Part shown: one piece after another, positions 5,628-7,845 of the stretch
Layout: each line of letters opens with the position of its first letter
Numbering within the stretch: position 1 is the first letter of the stretch
NCBI GenBank assembly: GCA_003224665.1
Contig: QHZM01000151.1
Location: 1-7,845, forward strand
Direction of reading: 5' to 3'
Origin: Acidobacteriota bacterium
GTDB taxonomy: Bacteria > Acidobacteriota > Terriglobia > UBA7540
Length of the DNA: 7,845 nt
Made by a program: the position numbers and the translations under genes
The notes under the pieces: generated by a model
What the model was told of the DNA's origin: nothing
Database searches by the model: none
Seen by the model: only the letters and a program-made list of their open reading frames with translations

Positions 5628-6923
5628 ATGAATATTGCCACTCGCCGCTATGGACAGGCGTTTTGGCTGGTAGCTCTCGGAGCGGGGTTATACGCGATTA
5701 CATTCCTTTATAGCCGCAGTGCGAGCGCTGTGCCGAGTTTTGCGCGCCAGACCGGCTACACATGCAACCGTTGCCATATTAATCCGCCAGAACTAACTGA
5801 CGAAGGCCGGAAATTCAAGCTGAACGGATACACTCTGCGCGCAGGACAGGCGCCGCTGTCAGGACAGACAGGAAAGCCAGGGCAGGCAGGGCAGACAGGC
5901 CTGCCGCCGATCAGCACTCCACCCGACCGGCAGAAGTCCGGACTGGATTTGTTGGCTTATCTTCCGCTTTCCGCCTGGTTTGAAATTTCAAACGCGGGGC
6001 TCAAAAAACCTCAGCCTAGCGCGCAGAACTGGAATTTCAGCCTTCCGCAAGATGTTTCCCTTTTCCTCTCTGGAGCCTTTTCCACCCACAGTCCCACGGT
6101 TGAAGATATCTGGAGCAGCACGCCGGCCTGGGGGTATCCCTGGATTGGACCGGAGGGGGTTCCAACGCCCACCGCCACAGCTATCGTGGATGGAGCTCTC
6201 GCGCAGGACGTCGCCGGGCTCGGCGGCTACGCGATGTGGCACGACCACCTCTATGGCGCTGCGGCGGTCTACCGCTCGTCGCAGCTCGGACAGTCGTTGC
6301 CGAATGCGGGGACAGCTTCCCAATTCAATATCCAGGGCGTCGCTCCGTATTGGCGCGCCGCCTGGCAGCAGAGTTCCGGCAACAACTATCTCGAAGTCGG
6401 CACCTACGGAATGCATGTTGTCTCGACACCGCTGGCAGTAACCGGGCTGAGGGACACCTTCACCGACACCGCGATGGATTGGCAATACGAACGGGTTCTG
6501 CCGCAGATGGCGAACGATATGATCACTTTCCACGGCACGTACATCCACGAAAGTTCGAATCTCACTGCAACGTTTAATTCGGGCGGCGCGCGTTTCGTGC
6601 CGCATCATCTGGACACTTTCCGGACGGATGTCGCGTATCATGCTGGTTTCCGGTTTGCGCCCGCCATCGGATATTTTGTTACCAGCGGAACCACGGACTC
6701 CAATCTCTACGCCCCGCAGCCTCTGAGCGGCAGCCAAACCGGAAGCCCTCGCAGTCAGGGATTCACTGCCAATTTCACGTATTGGCCCGTGATGAACATT
6801 CGCCTGGCCGCGCAATACACACGCTATTTGAGCTTTAACGGCTCCGGCACGAACTACGATGGGGCCGGACGCAACGCCGGAGATAACAACTCTGTCTATT
6901 TGCTAGTAGGCGTTATCTTCTAA
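5628..6923 (+). CDS. Outer-membrane monohaem cytochrome c-porin fusion, Cyc2-like
   Basis: The 431-aa product has a signal peptide (hydrophobic 11-28, cleavage after SASA at 34). A single c-type haem site, C46-N-R-C-H50, lies within PSFARQTGYTCNRCH, followed by PPELTDEGRKFKLNGYTL. That arrangement is the hallmark N-terminus of Cyc2-type fused cytochrome-porins. A Gly/Gln/Pro linker (72-97) leads to a beta-barrel with alternating hydrophobic strands. The last strand, NNSVYLLVGVIF, ends in Phe, the normal outer-membrane insertion signal. Length and layout match Cyc2, which oxidises extracellular Fe(II) and passes electrons inward. Here the neighbouring cupredoxin would be the natural partner, as rusticyanin is in Acidithiobacillus. 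Other cytochrome-porins share the N-terminal motif, so iron as substrate is inference. The start is ATG 5628 with a weak GAAGA site; a TTG at 5607 would add seven residues ahead of the signal peptide. Confidence 0.85.
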   Translation: MNIATRRYGQAFWLVALGAGLYAITFLYSRSASAVPSFARQTGYTCNRCHINPPELTDEGRKFKLNGYTLRAGQAPLSGQTGKPGQAGQTGLPPISTPPDRQKSGLDLLAYLPLSAWFEISNAGLKKPQPSAQNWNFSLPQDVSLFLSGAFSTHSPTVEDIWSSTPAWGYPWIGPEGVPTPTATAIVDGALAQDVAGLGGYAMWHDHLYGAAAVYRSSQLGQSLPNAGTASQFNIQGVAPYWRAAWQQSSGNNYLEVGTYGMHVVSTPLAVTGLRDTFTDTAMDWQYERVLPQMANDMITFHGTYIHESSNLTATFNSGGARFVPHHLDTFRTDVAYHAGFRFAPAIGYFVTSGTTDSNLYAPQPLSGSQTGSPRSQGFTANFTYWPVMNIRLAAQYTRYLSFNGSGTNYDGAGRNAGDNNSVYLLVGVIF

Positions 6924-6968
6924 CCGCGAATCCATGCGGAAAGAGGCGGCACGCGGGAGGTAAGAAAC

Positions 6969-7031
6969 ATGGCCAAGGATGATCGTGACCTTCTCGACTT
7001 ACAAGGTACGGAAAACCAAGATCGCCCATGA
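6969..7031 (+). CDS. 20-codon leader ORF, probable 5' fragment of CxxC-family copy 2
   Basis: GGGAGGT lies 7 nt before the ATG. The peptide starts MAKDDRDLLDLQ, matching the start of copy 1 (MARDDRDPIEVL), and the DNA around the two starts is also alike. It ends in a TGA that overlaps the next start as ATGA (7028-7031). It is therefore either a surviving original start, cut off by a rearrangement, or a leader that feeds ribosomes to the longer ORF, which has no binding site of its own. Confidence 0.5.
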   Translation: MAKDDRDLLDLQGTENQDRP

Positions 7032-7453
7032 GGAAGTTAGCCTTGGCAAACAAACTGGATGACACGATCGAAATCCTGAAACTCCAGAGAGACATTCTCA
7101 AAGACGGGGGTTACGGGCGCTCCGTTCGTACACCGCGGAAAGAAGAACGGCTTTTGCGGGATTCGGTCACCTGTCTCCACGCTGGAGAAGCCCGGAAGAG
7201 AGGATCCTGCGATGAGTGTGTTTTGGCGGACTTTGTCCCTCCTGAACACAGGGATGAAGAGTATCCTGGCCACTTTATTCCCCTGAACGAGCGCGGTGAC
7301 ACCATCCATTCGCTGGAGGAAGCAGGAGAACGAGAGAAAGCTGAGATCGCCCTGCTCGGCTGGCTGAACTCCACTATTAAGAGGTTGGAGAAAGAGCAGG
7401 CGAAGCAGCGGGCTGGTCGCGTGGAGTCGAAAGCAGGGAAGAGGCGTAGTTGA
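7028..7453 (+). CDS. CxxC-family small protein of unknown function, copy 2 (141 aa)
   Basis: This is the longest and most complete of three related copies. A charged N-terminal helix (9-27, LDDTIEILKLQRD) leads to GGYGRSVRTP (27-36). DSVTC follows with C49, then SCDEC with C61 and C64, FVPPE (69-73) and HFIPLNERGDTIHSL (82-96). A charged C-terminal helix and a Lys/Arg-rich tail (112-141) end the protein. There is no signal peptide or membrane helix, so it is probably cytoplasmic. Copy 3 has PCHHIPLNE where this one has PGHFIPLNE, so a likely fourth metal ligand has been replaced by Gly here. The start ATG lacks a ribosome binding site and overlaps the leader ORF as ATGA, suggesting translational coupling or a damaged start. 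It lies 104 bp after the cytochrome-porin gene. The role is unknown; a small metal- or redox-binding protein is plausible. Confidence 0.68.
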   Translation: MRKLALANKLDDTIEILKLQRDILKDGGYGRSVRTPRKEERLLRDSVTCLHAGEARKRGSCDECVLADFVPPEHRDEEYPGHFIPLNERGDTIHSLEEAGEREKAEIALLGWLNSTIKRLEKEQAKQRAGRVESKAGKRRS

Positions 7454-7584
7454 AGGAGCGCGACACGTAATGATTGTCAGCGCGAGATGGAGATTTAGCA
7501 CTTGACTTGAACGATCGGAGCTGGGGGGCAACTCTGTGGGCGGTCCGCCCAGGCAACGTCGGCCCTGGAGGAGGGCAACAGAAG
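7454..7584. other. Short gap with hairpin TGGGCG-GTC-CGCCCA (7537-7551)
   Basis: The gap carries one perfect 6-bp hairpin with a 3-nt loop, 34 bp before the start at 7585. There is no T-run after it, so it is not a typical terminator. A strong GGAGGAGGG ribosome binding site follows at 7567-7575. Confidence 0.35.
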
Positions 7585-7659
7585 ATGGCAACGAACTTGA
7601 TTCAAGAATTCCACTCAGACCATCAAAAAGTGGTTTCAAGACTCGTTGTCCTGCCTTAA
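7585..7659 (+). CDS. Hemerythrin-like start, second copy, stopped after 24 codons
   Basis: An ATG 9 nt after GGAGGAGGG opens MATNLIQEFHSDHQKVVSRL, closely like the start at 4381 (MDLIQEFHADHQKAVSAL). The frame stops at TAA 7657-7659. From about 7630 the DNA instead carries the CxxC family in the +1 frame, so this is the 5' end of one gene joined to the middle of another. The peptide itself is probably not functional unless the frame is restored. Confidence 0.45.
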   Translation: MATNLIQEFHSDHQKVVSRLVVLP

Positions 7660-7845
7660 TTTTGGCGATCCCCACCGGACCCATCCATGCCAGGACTGCT
7701 TCTTGATGCAGTTCGTTCCGCCCGAGCGACGTATTGAAAACGTGCCCTGTCATCACATTCCGCTGAATGAAGCAGGAGAAACCGTTCACGTTATCTCGGG
7801 GTGCGAGAACCAGGAGGAACTCGAAGCGGCCGTCAAAAATTGGCT
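7601..7845 (+). pseudogene. CxxC-family copy 3, lacking its own 5' end and running off the window
   Basis: This open frame begins right after an in-frame TGA (7598-7600) and has no ATG before the conserved part. It carries KWFQDSLSCLNFGDP, then HPCQDC (Cys codons at 7688 and 7697), FVPPERR, and VPCHHIPLNEAGETVH, with 17 of 26 residues identical to copy 2 from FVPPE to the VH/IH position. All four candidate metal-ligand positions (C of SLSC, the CxxC pair, C of PCHH) are present, unlike copy 2. The YGRSVRTP part of the family is missing and is replaced by the hemerythrin-like start in another frame. Removing one A from the A5 run at 7624-7628 would join the two frames into one uninterrupted protein. 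It could thus be a frameshifted chimera, a sequence error, or a gene decoded with a shift. Confidence 0.6.

Noticed and set aside
5988..6815. Long minus-strand open frame of 275 aa
   Set aside because: It is antisense to the cytochrome-porin gene, which has a signal peptide, haem motif and barrel end. The frame is an effect of codon bias in GC-rich DNA.
7537..7551. Hairpin as an intrinsic terminator after CxxC copy 2
   Set aside because: The stem is only 6 bp and no T-run follows. It is reported only as a hairpin.
7624..7628. A-run as a programmed -1 slippery site in copy 3
   Set aside because: A -1 shift leads to the wrong frame; the conserved frame needs a +1 shift (or one A fewer). A five-A run is also short for transcriptional slippage.
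7037..7789. Long minus-strand open frame of 250 aa
   Set aside because: It is antisense to CxxC copies 2 and 3, whose conserved motifs lie on the plus strand. It shows no domain.
4381..7845. Mobile element or transposon carrying the repeated copies
   Set aside because: No transposase, integrase, terminal inverted repeats or target duplications are visible. The repeats are damaged gene copies, not element ends.

Overview
The window is GC-rich bacterial chromosome from a Gram-negative (diderm) organism. It encodes an outer-membrane beta-barrel protein with a C-terminal Phe, and periplasmic redox proteins with signal peptides. Protein style and small palindromic intergenic repeats recall Acidobacteriota or a similar soil/subsurface lineage. 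That assignment is a weak inference; there is no rRNA or marker gene. No tRNA, CRISPR array, insertion sequence or phage gene was recognised.

Left part (1-2532). A minus-strand gene runs off the left edge. It encodes a five-helix membrane protein with paired membrane histidines (cytochrome b-like) and breaks off just as a periplasmic domain starts, plausibly a multihaem c-type domain. Upstream lie a perfect operator-like palindrome and two REP-like hairpins, then a 68-aa minus-strand gene of unknown function with a very good ribosome binding site. Divergent from these is a radical SAM protein with an unusual C-X10-C-X2-C cluster motif and possibly a frameshifted start.

Middle (2533-4285). 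After a repeat-bearing gap comes a minus-strand PAS-LuxR regulator with a cysteine-rich PAS domain. It is divergent from an Rrf2-family (IscR/NsrR-like) regulator with three cysteines and a histidine suited to an Fe-S cluster. The gap between them holds an exact TGTGA-N6-TCACA palindrome of the CRP/FNR type, a candidate sigma-70 promoter and a second palindrome next to the Rrf2 start.

Right part (4381-7845), all plus strand. The core is a periplasmic cupredoxin-like protein followed 49 bp later by a monohaem cytochrome c fused to an outer-membrane porin, resembling the Cyc2 iron-oxidase architecture. Together they look like a route for electrons across the outer membrane to a soluble copper carrier. 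They are bracketed by three broken or rearranged copies of a small family with conserved Cys, CxxC and PCHHIPLNE motifs, and by two short ORFs with the same hemerythrin-like start (LIQEFHxDHQK). The copies show a frameshift, a truncation, an ATGA-coupled leader and a chimeric junction, so this flank appears to be a duplicated and decaying cassette.

Working model (inference): a redox/extracellular-electron-transfer locus with adjacent redox-sensing regulators. The substrate is not determined by the sequence.
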